NCBI RefSeq assembly: GCF_005250615.1
Contig: NZ_SULM01000013.1
Span: 1 to 64,000 of the forward strand
Reading direction: 5' to 3'
Length of the DNA: 64,000 nt
DNA from: Pseudomonas rhizoryzae
GTDB lineage: Bacteria > Pseudomonadota > Gammaproteobacteria > Pseudomonadales > Pseudomonadaceae
Part shown: piece after piece, positions 1 to 8,695 of the stretch
How positions within the stretch are numbered: position 1 is the first letter of the stretch
Layout: every line of letters starts with the position of its first letter
Translations under genes and position numbers: made by a program
Notes under the pieces: generated by a model
Databases searched by the model: none
What the model was told of the DNA's origin: nothing
The model's input: only the letters and a program-made list of their open reading frames with translations

Positions 1-833
1 GGTACCGGTATGGACAGCTTGCGCTCGCTACCTTCTAGAGATTCCGACAGCGCATTCAGCCAGATGCCTTCCTCGAAATTGGCCGGTTGGACGAACTGAT
101 CGATGTAGCGCAGGGTAGGCCGACCTTCTGCATCGGTGTCGAAAACCGAGTGAAAGACGTCTTCGGTCACCTTCTTGCTCGGCGGGGCGGTCCAGCGCAT
201 GACGCGACGCGCCATGGGATGCTGGAAGAATTCCTCGCACTGCTCCCAATCATCGAGGTGTAGCAGCAGCGAGTTGCCACCCTCCATGTTGCGCTCATCG
301 ATTTTCATCATCAGCACATAGTCGGTGATCTGATCGACGAAGGTGCCGTCGTTGTGCAGCTCCATCACCCGGTGCGGTTGCCGCAGGTAGCTGTCGGAAT
401 TGTCCGTGTTTACCACGGCGAAGCGGGCATAGAACTGGCCGCTCATGGCGTCGTAGTTGGAGCGGCCTACCAGATGAGCGCAGGCGGTCGCGAACTTGAC
501 CATGTCATCTGCTTGGGCGACGTCATCCAGGCCCAGTGGCTTGATCAACATGCCGCCGCTGTACCGACTGAGCAGCGTATTAAGTAGCACTGGACGCAGG
601 GTGCTGGCGCAGAGGTCATCCAGGATCTCGCCTACGCGGAAGCGTAGTAAGGACTTGTATTCCAGCGCCTGTACCGGCCACTGCGCGACAGCCTCTACGA
701 AGGCAGTCACGGTTTCCTTAGCGAAGGTCAACTCCAGCAGCCGGGGCGACTGTGCCGAGGCGGCGAGGGTGTAGCCGCGGGTTTCCAGTGGCATCGGCAT
801 CACAAGGTCTTCGATCGGAGTGAAGGCGTTCAT
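1..833 (-). CDS. glaH: Glutarate 2-hydroxylase GlaH (CsiD), 3' part outside the window
   Basis: Fe(II)/2-oxoglutarate-dependent dioxygenase that converts glutarate to L-2-hydroxyglutarate in lysine degradation. The gene starts at an ATG at 833 with an AAGGA site 7 bases upstream and runs off the left edge after about 277 codons, so the last part is missing. The protein closely follows the remembered E. coli CsiD sequence: [11 protein letters not shown] near residue 27, VQALEYKS near 54, [18 protein letters not shown] at 147-163 and YIDQFVQP. The first two ligands of the iron facial triad, H160 and D162, are present at the E. coli numbering; the distal His lies outside the window. It is divergent from a GntR-type regulator, the arrangement expected for glaH and glaR. 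Very confident. Confidence 0.95.
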   Translation of the reverse strand, partial: MNAFTPIEDLVMPMPLETRGYTLAASAQSPRLLELTFAKETVTAFVEAVAQWPVQALEYKSLLRFRVGEILDDLCASTLRPVLLNTLLSRYSGGMLIKPLGLDDVAQADDMVKFATACAHLVGRSNYDAMSGQFYARFAVVNTDNSDSYLRQPHRVMELHNDGTFVDQITDYVLMMKIDERNMEGGNSLLLHLDDWEQCEEFFQHPMARRVMRWTAPPSKKVTEDVFHSVFDTDAEGRPTLRYIDQFVQPANFEEGIWLNALSESLEGSERKLSIPV

Positions 834-920
834 GGTCTTGTCCTTATGCAAAGAGAAGGGGGATGCCGTTGGGTTAGGGACCATTTCCCATCAGCAGGAT
901 CAAGATTATCGCCAAAATGA

Positions 921-938
921 AAAAATGTCTACATTTTT
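921..938. promoter_or_regulatory. Probable GlaR/CsiR operator in the glaH-glaR intergenic region
   Basis: The 195-base gap between the two divergent genes is strongly AT-rich. It contains a perfect dyad with arms AAAAATGT and ACATTTTT around CT. Read on either strand this gives ATGT-N5-TTTT, which matches the E. coli CsiR recognition pattern (TTGT or ATGT, N5, TTTT) as I remember it. A further near-match follows at 945-957. The site lies about 88 bases before glaH and 91 before glaR, so one repressor could control both. Binding is inferred. Confidence 0.6.
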
Positions 939-1028
939 TTATTTTTGTATAAATTGTATCTCCGCCGAGCATTAAGGGTTGCGTGAGGCTTTGCTATCAT
1001 CCGTCGATAGATCCTCAGGAGCAGACAT

Positions 1029-1724
1029 TTGGAAGCGCTCAACCCTCGACAGAACTCTTCCCTCAATGGCTACGCTTGGCTGAAGCAAGACATCATTCGA
1101 GGCCTCTTCAAGCCGGGTGAAAAGCTGCTGATGAGTACGCTCAAGGAGCGCTACGAGCTCGGCGTCGGACCGTTACGGGAAGCCTTGTCACAGCTGGTTG
1201 CCGAGCGCCTGGTGGTGGCAATTAGCCAGAAGGGCTATCGCGTCGCCTCCATGTCGGTAGCTGAGCTGAACGACATCTACGACGCCCGAGCTCACCTGGA
1301 GGCGATGATCGTTACCCTGGCTATCGCCCGTGGTGACGACGCCTGGGAAGCGGCCGTGCTGTCCAGTGCCCATACACTTGCCAAAGTGGTCGATGTGAAA
1401 ACGCCCGAGCAGCGACTCAACCTGTGGGACGAGCGGCACAAGGCTTTCCATACGGCGATTGCCACAGGCTGCGGGTCCAAACAGTTGCTACAAGCACGTA
1501 GCTATCTGTTCGACCAAGCCGAGCGTTATCGCCATCTCTGGCTGACGCAGACGGTTTTTTCTGATGAGGCATTGGCTTTGAAGCGCCAGGAACACAGCGC
1601 GCTGGTCGAGGTTATCCTCGCCCGCGACGCCATACGGGCGAGCGAGATGATGCGCCAGCACCTCATGACTCCGGTACCCATAATTGGTGAGCTATTAAAG
1701 GCACAAGGTTCAAGCATGCTTTAG
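1029..1724 (+). CDS. glaR: GntR-family (FCD) regulator GlaR/CsiR
   Basis: Transcriptional repressor expected to sense glutarate and control glaH. The N-terminal winged helix-turn-helix spans about residues 12-75 (GLFKPGEKLLMSTLKERY, then GPLREALSQLVAERLV) and is followed by a helical FCD effector domain (IYDARAHLEAMI, and ERHKAFHTAIATGCGS near 140). The length of 231 aa is usual. The start is a TTG at 1029 with an AGGAG sequence about 8 bases upstream; no ATG fits. It is transcribed away from glaH. Identity rests on the family plus the neighbour. Confidence 0.88.
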   Translation: MEALNPRQNSSLNGYAWLKQDIIRGLFKPGEKLLMSTLKERYELGVGPLREALSQLVAERLVVAISQKGYRVASMSVAELNDIYDARAHLEAMIVTLAIARGDDAWEAAVLSSAHTLAKVVDVKTPEQRLNLWDERHKAFHTAIATGCGSKQLLQARSYLFDQAERYRHLWLTQTVFSDEALALKRQEHSALVEVILARDAIRASEMMRQHLMTPVPIIGELLKAQGSSML

Positions 1725-2068
1725 GGCCCGAAGGACAGGTGGCCGCTAGTCTTTGTGCTGATCCTAAAAGCTCTACAGTACCAACTGCCCGTCAAACGTT
1801 TTCGGGGTGCCTTTCTTTACCCCAGGACATTGACGAAGCCGGGCGTCGCTTTCAGAATCATCTAAAGGTGCGCTGACTTTGTTAGCCATGCCCAGGTGGT
1901 CAGGATCTCAAGACCACAGCGCCTTGCGCTGATCCAACCCCAAGCTTGCCGAGCATCCGGTAGCGCAAGCGGTCGGCTCCGCCGATGGATGCACCTCTCA
2001 CCGTTTTCTCCCACAGGGTACCCATCCCCCTGCTGGGCATGGCGTGCCCCCTTTTTACGAGGACCGCC
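1725..2068. other. Gap between glaR and the first ICE backbone gene
   Basis: No gene is supported here. Short reading frames on the minus strand are antisense to the next gene's 5' region. The junction between the lysine-catabolism pair and the ICE backbone lies in this stretch. I see no tRNA end, IS end or long repeat in it, so whether glaH-glaR is ICE cargo or flanking chromosome is not decided by the sequence. Confidence 0.5.
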
Positions 2069-2701
2069 ATGATCAAGATCCCCGGCCATCTGGCCATCCG
2101 CACCATCCAGGGACGCAACGGCGCCTTCAACGTCGGCCGCCTCTCTACCTCTATTGGCGAATTCGTCATCAAGGACGCTGTGCTCGAGCAACACGTCGAG
2201 GGCAAGTACCGCGGCGAGTTCGTCATCACCGAGATCCGTGCCTCGTCCTACAGCACCGGCGGCCGCCTGGTCATCGAGATTCGCGCGCGCCTGGACAGCA
2301 TGGTGCTCGAGGACCTCGACACCCTGACGGCCTACGACAACGCGCAGATCGATGCGCAGTCACCAGATCCACTCGATGAAGAGCAACCTGTTGCGGCGCC
2401 CCCGCCAAAGGCTCGACCACAACCCTCTCGTCCAGCCAGGCCTGCCAGCGCTCCGGTCGCACCTGCAGACGACAACGCACCCTTCGGGATGCCGGCATCA
2501 CCAGCCTCTACTCAGCTGACACCTGAGCCGGATGTCGATGAAGCTGACCAGGAGCTCTTCGGCACCGTCTGGCCCTTGGGCGAGACCGTGCGGCTGGACT
2601 CCACGGTCGACCGGCAACGCCTGCGTCAGCAATGCCACCGGCTGGGCGAGCTGGGCTACAACATGGACTTCAAGTCGCAGGCCTGGAATCGAGCGGCCTG
2701 A
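2069..2701 (+). CDS. DUF3275 family ICE protein
   Basis: Conserved protein of unknown function found in PFGI-1 and ICEclc-type elements, 210 aa. The N-terminal half (residues 1-85) is a compact conserved block, MIKIPGHLAIRTIQGRNG through FVITEIRASSYSTGGRLV. A Pro/Ala-rich linker follows (about 105-155), then a short conserved tail, LDSTVDRQRLRQQCHRLGEL, that ends in DFKSQAWNRAA. I chose the ATG at 2069, preceded by GAGG, over an in-frame ATG 84 bases upstream because the family begins MIKI/MI.IPG. It is the first gene of a run of same-strand genes to 7515. Confidence 0.8.
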   Translation: MIKIPGHLAIRTIQGRNGAFNVGRLSTSIGEFVIKDAVLEQHVEGKYRGEFVITEIRASSYSTGGRLVIEIRARLDSMVLEDLDTLTAYDNAQIDAQSPDPLDEEQPVAAPPPKARPQPSRPARPASAPVAPADDNAPFGMPASPASTQLTPEPDVDEADQELFGTVWPLGETVRLDSTVDRQRLRQQCHRLGELGYNMDFKSQAWNRAA

Positions 2702-2778
2702 CCTCACCCTTCACAACCACACCCGGCTGGGACCTCTCCCAGCGGGAAGGCCTGGCCATCACCACAAGGACCTTCCCT

Positions 2779-3024
2779 ATGCATGAACCTGTACGCCTGG
2801 TCGTGGACATCTGCGGCGGAGCCATACAAGGTACCTACGCGGGTCTCCCGGTAGAGATCATTTTCGTCAGCAGTGACTCGGACGACATCGAGTGCGCCGA
2901 TCACGTCGTCACTGATGAAGAGGGCAAAGACACTGCCGTATGGCTTCATTTCGCCGACGGCGATCAATCCGTTGTCGATCACTTCTTCACGCAGATGGCC
3001 GCTTTCCTACAGTCATCCAGCTGA
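2779..3024 (+). CDS. Small acidic hypothetical ICE protein
   Basis: 81 aa, function not recognised. It begins MHEPVRLVVDICGGAIQG and contains an acidic central block (DSDDIECADHVVTDEEGKD). There is no signal peptide or membrane segment. The ATG at 2779 has AAGGA about 10 bases upstream. It lies between the DUF3275 gene and the next small gene, on the same strand, with ICE-like high GC. Probably a backbone accessory protein. Confidence 0.6.
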   Translation: MHEPVRLVVDICGGAIQGTYAGLPVEIIFVSSDSDDIECADHVVTDEEGKDTAVWLHFADGDQSVVDHFFTQMAAFLQSSS

Positions 3025-3035
3025 TCTATCACCCA

Positions 3036-3057
3036 CTTCGGGGCAACCGCCCCGAAG
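3036..3057 (+). other. Strong hairpin between two ICE genes
   Basis: A perfect 9-bp stem, CTTCGGGGC / GCCCCGAAG, around an AACC loop begins 12 bases after the stop of the upstream gene. No T-run follows, so it may be an RNA-stabilising or processing hairpin rather than an intrinsic terminator; the next gene starts 29 bases after it. Confidence 0.5.
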
Positions 3058-3085
3058 GGCGCGTTGCCTCCCTCAGGAGCTGACG

Positions 3086-3664
3086 ATGCCCCTCTACCCT
3101 ATTGATGAGTGCCCCGATCTGCTGGTGGACGCCTGCGTCTGCGATGAAGAACGGCGGCTGATCTTTCTCTCGGCCTGGGGCCGTGACACCGCCGTCCAGG
3201 AATTCCTGGCCAGGCTCACCCTGGGACGCAGCGAAGGCGGCCTCGAGCAATTCCACCTGGTCCAGAGCGGTCGCAGCCTGCCGGTTTTTCCGGACGCTGA
3301 GCGGCTGAAGAAACGCACGACTCGCCAGCTGCGCGGCACCCTGTTTGGCAGCCTGCTTCACGTCTGGCTGTTCGATGAGCGCTGCGCGGTACCGGACCGC
3401 GCCAATCACCTGGCCTACGCCCTGGTGCGCGAAAACATGGACCCCCTGACCAGCCTCTGGCCGCTGGTGGTCGACACCTGCCCACTCCCTCTCCTGCCGC
3501 ACTGGCAGGAGCCGGTCATGGAGCTGCTCCTGCAGGAGCAGATGCTCGAGCGCCTGCCCGGCGCCCTGGGCGAACTGGCCGGCTGGCGACTTCGACTCAA
3601 GCTCGACGAGCTGCAGTACCACCTTGGCCAGCGCATCCGCGTGGGCCAGCTCACCACCTCCTGA
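3086..3664 (+). CDS. Hypothetical ICE backbone protein
   Basis: 192 aa, not recognised as a named family. It starts MPLYPIDECPDLLVDACVC at an ATG preceded by AGGAG 6 bases away. The protein is Leu-rich and predicted soluble, with conserved-looking segments HVWLFDERCAVPDRANHLAYAL (about 92-113) and a helical C-terminus. It sits immediately before the methyltransferase gene, in the same direction, and belongs to the same high-GC backbone. Confidence 0.65.
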   Translation: MPLYPIDECPDLLVDACVCDEERRLIFLSAWGRDTAVQEFLARLTLGRSEGGLEQFHLVQSGRSLPVFPDAERLKKRTTRQLRGTLFGSLLHVWLFDERCAVPDRANHLAYALVRENMDPLTSLWPLVVDTCPLPLLPHWQEPVMELLLQEQMLERLPGALGELAGWRLRLKLDELQYHLGQRIRVGQLTTS

Positions 3665-3718
3665 TCCGGCCGTTCGCGGCCCCTCCCCCCTCACTTTCCC
3701 AACACTGGAGCTCCGACC

Positions 3719-5167
3719 ATGGCCCTGATGTTTCCGCGCCTGGCGCGCAACTTCGCCAAGAACGGCTATTACCCCACCGATGAGGTCACCCTCGAACGTA
3801 CCCTGCAGGCCCTGGGCCCTGCCGCCAATGGCACCATGCGGATCCTCGATCCGTGCGCCGGCGAAGGGGTGGCCCTGGCGGAAGCCGCTCATACCCTCGG
3901 GCGTGAGCGCGTTCAGGCCTGCGCGGTGGAGTACGATCGAGAGCGCGCCGAGCACGCTCGCGGCCTGCTTGATCGCGTCCTGCAGGGCGACCTCATGGAT
4001 ACCATCGTCACGCGGCAGGCCTTTGGGCTGCTCTGGCTCAACCCACCCTATGGCGACCTGGTCGCCGACCACAGCGGTGCCGCCCAGTATCAGGGCAGCG
4101 GCCGCCGGCGCCTGGAGAAGCTGTTCTATCAGCGCTCGCTACCACTGCTGCAGTACGGGGGCACCCTGGTGCTGATCGTGCCGCACTACGTTCTGGACGA
4201 TGAGCTGTGTGGCTGGCTCTGCAACCACTTCACCAGCCTGCAGATCCATGCGGCCGCGGATCCAACCTTCAAGCAGGTAGTGATCTTCGGTATCCGGATT
4301 CGCCGGCAGGACCTGGCGAGACCCGCTGACGTCAAGGCAACCCGAGAGTGCTTCCGTGCGATCGGTAGCGGCGAGACCGTGGCCGAACCGCTGCCGGAGG
4401 TATGGCTCGGGGAACCCTATGGTGTGCCAGCCGCCGTCACGGAGCTGGAGCACTTCTACCGCGTCACCCTGGAGCACGAGCAGCTCGCCCTGGAGACAGG
4501 TCGACTGGGCGGACTCTGGAGCGACTTCACCCTACACTTTGGCCAGGCTGGCCAAGTACCACGACCACCGGTCAAGGCGCTGTCGCAATGGCACCTGGCC
4601 CTGGCCCTCGCGGCCGGAGCGATCTCGGGCGTGGTCACCTCTCCCAATGGGCGCGTCTTGGTACTCAAGGGCGACACCTACAAGGAAAAGGTCAGCCGCA
4701 CCGAGATCACCGAGGATGAGGACGGCAACGTCCTGGAATCGCGGATCCTGACCGACCGTTTCGTGCCCGTGATCCGGGCCTGGGACATGACACCAGGATC
4801 TCAGACGCTGGGACAGGTTCTGACCATTACGTCGGCGCCGGCGACCGAGCCACCCGCACCGGCAGCACCTGAACCGCTCCGGCTACCGGCTGGACGCTTC
4901 GACCCTGGTCGGATCGTCATGACGGCAGCGGTAAGCGACCTGGTGGAGCGCGGTGAGCTCAACCCCGCGACCTACCTGCGGCGTCATCTGCAGGCGGACT
5001 GGGGCGAGCTTGACCAAGAGGACAAACACAGTAACGACCAGGCCCTGCGCCTGGGCAATCGGCTGTTCTCAAGCTACGACACCCCGATGTCCGACGAGCC
5101 CCGGCTCTGGATCATCACCGAAGCTGACCGCAGCGTTACCACACTGCTGTTGCCCTCCGACTACTAA
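3719..5167 (+). CDS. DUF6094-type SAM-dependent DNA methyltransferase
   Basis: Putative N6-adenine DNA methyltransferase of 482 aa. The SAM-binding motif DPCAGEG is at residues 44-50 and the catalytic NPPYGD at 108-113, the order of an N6-adenine enzyme. The remainder (about 190-480) has no motif I recognise and may recognise DNA or a partner. No restriction endonuclease lies beside it. It is followed after 104 bases by a large SNF2-like helicase, a pairing seen in many ICEs and conjugative plasmids. A role in protecting transferred DNA or in anti-restriction is inference. Confidence 0.8.
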   Translation: MALMFPRLARNFAKNGYYPTDEVTLERTLQALGPAANGTMRILDPCAGEGVALAEAAHTLGRERVQACAVEYDRERAEHARGLLDRVLQGDLMDTIVTRQAFGLLWLNPPYGDLVADHSGAAQYQGSGRRRLEKLFYQRSLPLLQYGGTLVLIVPHYVLDDELCGWLCNHFTSLQIHAAADPTFKQVVIFGIRIRRQDLARPADVKATRECFRAIGSGETVAEPLPEVWLGEPYGVPAAVTELEHFYRVTLEHEQLALETGRLGGLWSDFTLHFGQAGQVPRPPVKALSQWHLALALAAGAISGVVTSPNGRVLVLKGDTYKEKVSRTEITEDEDGNVLESRILTDRFVPVIRAWDMTPGSQTLGQVLTITSAPATEPPAPAAPEPLRLPAGRFDPGRIVMTAAVSDLVERGELNPATYLRRHLQADWGELDQEDKHSNDQALRLGNRLFSSYDTPMSDEPRLWIITEADRSVTTLLLPSDY

Positions 5168-5271
5168 ACAACACCGCCCGCTGGCGGAACCGTTCCATCA
5201 CCTCAACCCCTTGGGTACGCCGATACCCGTCCGGGGTCGGTCGTGCCCGTCTCTCATCCCAGGAGATCCAC

Positions 5272-7515
5272 ATGACCGACCTCAACGCTGGCCAACCGGC
5301 TCTGCTCACCACCGTCAGCCTGACCGACTTCATCGCCGAGTTCGGCGAGGGTCTGCTCGACTCCCTCAACCGCTCCAACCCACCCGTCTATGCCGGCGCC
5401 GCTCACCCCGGACGCCAAGCCGTGATGGCAGGTCTCAAACGCACACCCTTCCCGGCGCAAGCCGATGTCGTCCAGGCGATTGCCGCGCTGCTGCTCGACC
5501 GCGGCGAACACGCCGGCATCATCAACGCCGAGATGGGGACTGGAAAGACCATGATGGCCATCGCCGTGGCCGCTGTACTTCACGCCGAGGGCTATCGCCG
5601 CACCCTGGTCGTCTCGCCGCCCCACCTGGTCTACAAGTGGCGGCGGGAGATCCTCGAAACCGTCCCGGGCGCGCGCGTGTGGGTGCTCAACGGGCCGGAC
5701 ACCCTGGTGAAGCTGCTCAAGCTCCGCCAGGCCTTGGGCGAGCCCTACGATGGTCGTCAGGAGTTTTTCATCCTGGGCCGCGTGCGGATGCGGATGGGCT
5801 TCCACTGGCGGCTGGCGTGCGGTACGCGCCGCGCCGCCGGCGGAAGACGACTGGCCTGCTGCACTGACTGTGGTCGCGTGCTCGAGGACGAGGAAGGCAA
5901 CTACCTCACCCTGGAAGACTTCCAGCGCGAGGAGCGGCGCCGGCAGTGCCCGAAGTGCAAGGCGCCCCTCTGGACGCTGATGCGCCCGGGCAAGGCCGCC
6001 TGCGGTGACAGGCGCAGCGTGATGCTCAAGTCGATGTGCCGCATACCGACCATTGGTCCCATCCGGGCCGAGAAATTGGTGGCGGACTTCGGCGAAGAGT
6101 TTCTCGCCACCATGCTGGCTGACAACGTCCACGAGTTCATCAACCTGATGGACGCCAAGGGCAACTTCGTCTTCAGTGACCGCCAGGCTAAGCGCATGGA
6201 GCGGGCGATGGCCAACCTGGAATTCGGCTTTGGCGAGGGCGGCTACCAGCCGACCGAGTTCATCAAGCGCTACCTCCCGGACGGTTACTTCGACCTGCTG
6301 GTGGTGGACGAGGGACACGAGTACAAGAACAGCGGTTCGGCCCAGGGCCAGGCCATGGGGGTGCTGGCAGCGAAAGCGCGCAAGACGCTGCTGCTGACGG
6401 GCACGCTCATGGGCGGCTACGCCGACGACCTGTTCTACCTCCTGTTCCGGATCCTCTCCCGGCGCATGATCGAGGACGGCTACCGACCGAACGCACGCGG
6501 CAGCATGGCCCCCGCGGCCATGTCGTTCATGCGCGACCACGGCGTGCTCAAGGACATCTACACCGAGCGCGACAGCCAGTCGCACAAGACGGCTCGGGGC
6601 AAGAAGCTCTCGGTGCGGACTGTGAAGGCCCCAGGCTTCGGCCCCAAGGGCATCCACCGCTTCGTGCTGCCCTTTACCGTGTTTCTCAAGCTCAAGGACA
6701 TCGGCGGCAATGTGCTGCCGGCGTACCAGGAGGAGTTCGTAGACATCCCGATGGAGGCGCACCAGGACGCGGCCTATCGGCAGCTCGCTGGCAAACTGAC
6801 CGCGGAGCTTCGCCAGGCCCTGGCACGGCGAGACACCACGCTACTCGGGGTGGTGCTCAACGTGCTGCTGGCTTGGCCGGACTGCTGTTTCCGGCCGGAG
6901 GTGGTGAAACACCCTCGGACTCGGGACACCTTGGCCAGGGTCGACGCGATCTTCGACGAAGACCAGGCCAGCCCCAAGGAGGAGGCGCTGATCGAGCTGT
7001 GCCGTCAGGAGAAGGCACTGGGCCGTAAGGTGCTGGCGTACACCGTCTACAGCGGCACCCGGGACACAACCAGCCGGCTCAAGCGCTTGCTCGAGCAGGC
7101 GGGTTTGAAGGTGGCGGTACTGCGTGCCTCGGTGGACACGGCCAGGCGCGAGGATTGGATCCTCGACCAGGTCGACCGCGGCGTCGACGTGTTGGTCACC
7201 AACCCGGAGCTGGTGAAGACCGGGCTGGATCTGCTGGACTTTCCGACCATCGTCTTCCTGCAGACGGGTTACAACGTCTACACCCTGCAGCAAGCCGCGC
7301 GCCGGTCGTGGCGGATCGGCCAGAAGCAGGCGGTACGTGTGCTGTTCTTCGGCTATGCCGGTAGCTCGCAGATCACCTGCCTGCAGCTGATGGCCAAGAA
7401 GATCGCAGTGGCTCAGAGCACATCAGGCGACGTTCCAGAGTCAGGGCTAGATGCGTTGAACCAAGACGGTGATTCGGTCGAGGTGGCATTAGCTAGGCAA
7501 CTCATTAATAGCTGA
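5272..7515 (+). CDS. SNF2/DEAD-box-like helicase with zinc ribbon
   Basis: Superfamily 2 ATPase of 747 aa. Walker A, AEMGTGKTMM, is near residues 87-96, with motif Ia around VVSPPHLVYKW. An inserted CxxC pair (CTDC near 197, CPKC at 227-230) forms a likely zinc ribbon. The DEAH-equivalent VVDEGHEYKN is near 344-353, the motif III-like LLLTGTLMGGYADD near 385, and motif VI QAARRSWRIGQKQAVRV near 674-690. The RIGQ motif is typical of SNF2 remodellers. It is paired with the upstream methyltransferase. Phage P1 DarB, a methyltransferase-helicase anti-restriction protein, is a functional analogy only. Confidence 0.82.
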   Translation: MTDLNAGQPALLTTVSLTDFIAEFGEGLLDSLNRSNPPVYAGAAHPGRQAVMAGLKRTPFPAQADVVQAIAALLLDRGEHAGIINAEMGTGKTMMAIAVAAVLHAEGYRRTLVVSPPHLVYKWRREILETVPGARVWVLNGPDTLVKLLKLRQALGEPYDGRQEFFILGRVRMRMGFHWRLACGTRRAAGGRRLACCTDCGRVLEDEEGNYLTLEDFQREERRRQCPKCKAPLWTLMRPGKAACGDRRSVMLKSMCRIPTIGPIRAEKLVADFGEEFLATMLADNVHEFINLMDAKGNFVFSDRQAKRMERAMANLEFGFGEGGYQPTEFIKRYLPDGYFDLLVVDEGHEYKNSGSAQGQAMGVLAAKARKTLLLTGTLMGGYADDLFYLLFRILSRRMIEDGYRPNARGSMAPAAMSFMRDHGVLKDIYTERDSQSHKTARGKKLSVRTVKAPGFGPKGIHRFVLPFTVFLKLKDIGGNVLPAYQEEFVDIPMEAHQDAAYRQLAGKLTAELRQALARRDTTLLGVVLNVLLAWPDCCFRPEVVKHPRTRDTLARVDAIFDEDQASPKEEALIELCRQEKALGRKVLAYTVYSGTRDTTSRLKRLLEQAGLKVAVLRASVDTARREDWILDQVDRGVDVLVTNPELVKTGLDLLDFPTIVFLQTGYNVYTLQQAARRSWRIGQKQAVRVLFFGYAGSSQITCLQLMAKKIAVAQSTSGDVPESGLDALNQDGDSVEVALARQLINS

Positions 7516-7518
7516 TAA

Positions 7519-8277
7519 TCACCCCTCTTCGGAGGGGTTCTTTTCCTCCATACTGCTGGGAACGTTGCTGCTTGGTCTAGGGACATCGCATATCTCCTGA
7601 GCAATAGCCAAGTCATTCATCAACTGATTCGGCCTATCCAATGCAGCGCTCGGGGGCAACGGATTATTTTTCAGGCCTTCCTGAATCCGCTTTGCTGCTC
7701 GGTAGATTCGAACATCCTTTAGAAAATAGCGAACTACAAATGAGCACCCAATGAAAAAACCTGTTCCTACCAACATTGGTAAAAGGGCACTTTCTGTGAC
7801 ACCTAAGTAGCTAAGCCTCGCAAACACCGTAAGGCTATAGAAAAACACCACGCCAGCACTAATAGCAGCGTAAATCATAAACGCTTTATCTATTTTACCG
7901 ATCTGAATAGAAATTTTGCCGTCAGCGGATAATCTAACGAATGGCGCGATTCTCTTTACCTGATTAGAAGCCAATAAACCATATTCGCATAAACACATGA
8001 GAGCGGATGCGTCACGATCACTAGCTTTCACTCCTGAAGCAATTTTGAAAATCTCTCCATTGATGACCAGTCGCAAGAACTTTTGCTGCTGGCTGCCTAT
8101 ATCAGTCAACGGCAACAATTCGACCATACGCTTAAGGTGCCGCCTAGTTATGTAGTCATAGTGAAAGTCCCATGCACCTCTAACGACTTTAAGAACCGCG
8201 CCAAATGCGGACAGCCCTCCAACAAGCGCTGCTAGCGGCCAGTACGAATATAGGGTTTCCGGCATTGGAACGTCCAT
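7519..8277 (-). CDS. Hypothetical membrane protein (cargo)
   Basis: 252 aa, function not recognised. One hydrophobic segment lies near residues 13-30 (SYWPLAALVGGLSAFGAVL). A hydrophilic stretch with ITRRHLKRMVELLPLTD follows, then two adjacent membrane spans near 132-185 (AFMIYAAISAGVVFFYSL and LLPMLVGTGFFIGCSFVV), and a soluble tail. Base composition is distinctly AT-richer than the ICE backbone and like the RloC-like gene upstream on the same strand, so both may have arrived together. It could be a stress or defence accessory; there is no direct evidence. Confidence 0.65.
   Translation of the reverse strand: MDVPMPETLYSYWPLAALVGGLSAFGAVLKVVRGAWDFHYDYITRRHLKRMVELLPLTDIGSQQQKFLRLVINGEIFKIASGVKASDRDASALMCLCEYGLLASNQVKRIAPFVRLSADGKISIQIGKIDKAFMIYAAISAGVVFFYSLTVFARLSYLGVTESALLPMLVGTGFFIGCSFVVRYFLKDVRIYRAAKRIQEGLKNNPLPPSAALDRPNQLMNDLAIAQEICDVPRPSSNVPSSMEEKNPSEEG
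7521..7545 (+). terminator. Intrinsic terminator after the helicase gene
   Basis: A 7-bp stem, ACCCCTC / GAGGGGT, with a UUCG tetraloop starts six bases after the helicase stop and is followed by TCTTTTCC. It overlaps the last codons of the convergent gene, so it separates the ICE backbone run from the AT-rich cargo. Confidence 0.8.
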
Positions 8278-8695
8278 AATTATCCTTGAAATTTTTTAGA
8301 GGCGATATCGCAACGCCCGACCACGGTTCGATTCTACTGTAGTTCAATGAGGCGCTTGCAGCCATCCAGGCTGAGCTTTGCCTTTTACACCCGAGCTACC
8401 AGCTTTCTTTTGCATATGGCTCAATGACTACATACCGCCTGTCGCCCGTAGCAAGCCATTGACTGCAAAAGTCCACAAAAAAGATAGTTATCGAGCGGAA
8501 ATAGCATCCCGTGAAATACATCTATTGACAATAAGCCTCCTCTAACCAGCGACCAGATTCTTAGCTACGCAACTCGTCAACTGAATATTACTGCGCGCTT
8601 AAATGGCCCATAAGAGAAGAACCAAGACACCCTAAATAGGGTCGCAGGTTAAATATCTGCGACCTCGTACGGGCCAATGCCTTTCAAGCTTTTAG
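8278..8695. other. AT-rich gap with a terminator for the RloC-like gene
   Basis: No gene is supported in these 418 bases. Near the right end, 8640-8664, lies a perfect 8-bp inverted repeat (GGTCGCAG / CTGCGACC, 9-base loop). It sits 31 bases downstream of the stop of the minus-strand nuclease gene and probably ends its transcript. The rest is low-GC filler and the promoter region of the membrane protein gene. Confidence 0.5.

Noticed and set aside
3029-4072. 347-codon open frame on the minus strand
   Set aside because: Antisense to two well-supported genes, with no recognisable domain.
5254-6762. 502-codon open frame on the minus strand
   Set aside because: Antisense to the SNF2-type helicase gene, which has complete motifs. 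The frame is low complexity (His, Leu, Val, Glu rich), as expected of GC-rich antisense.
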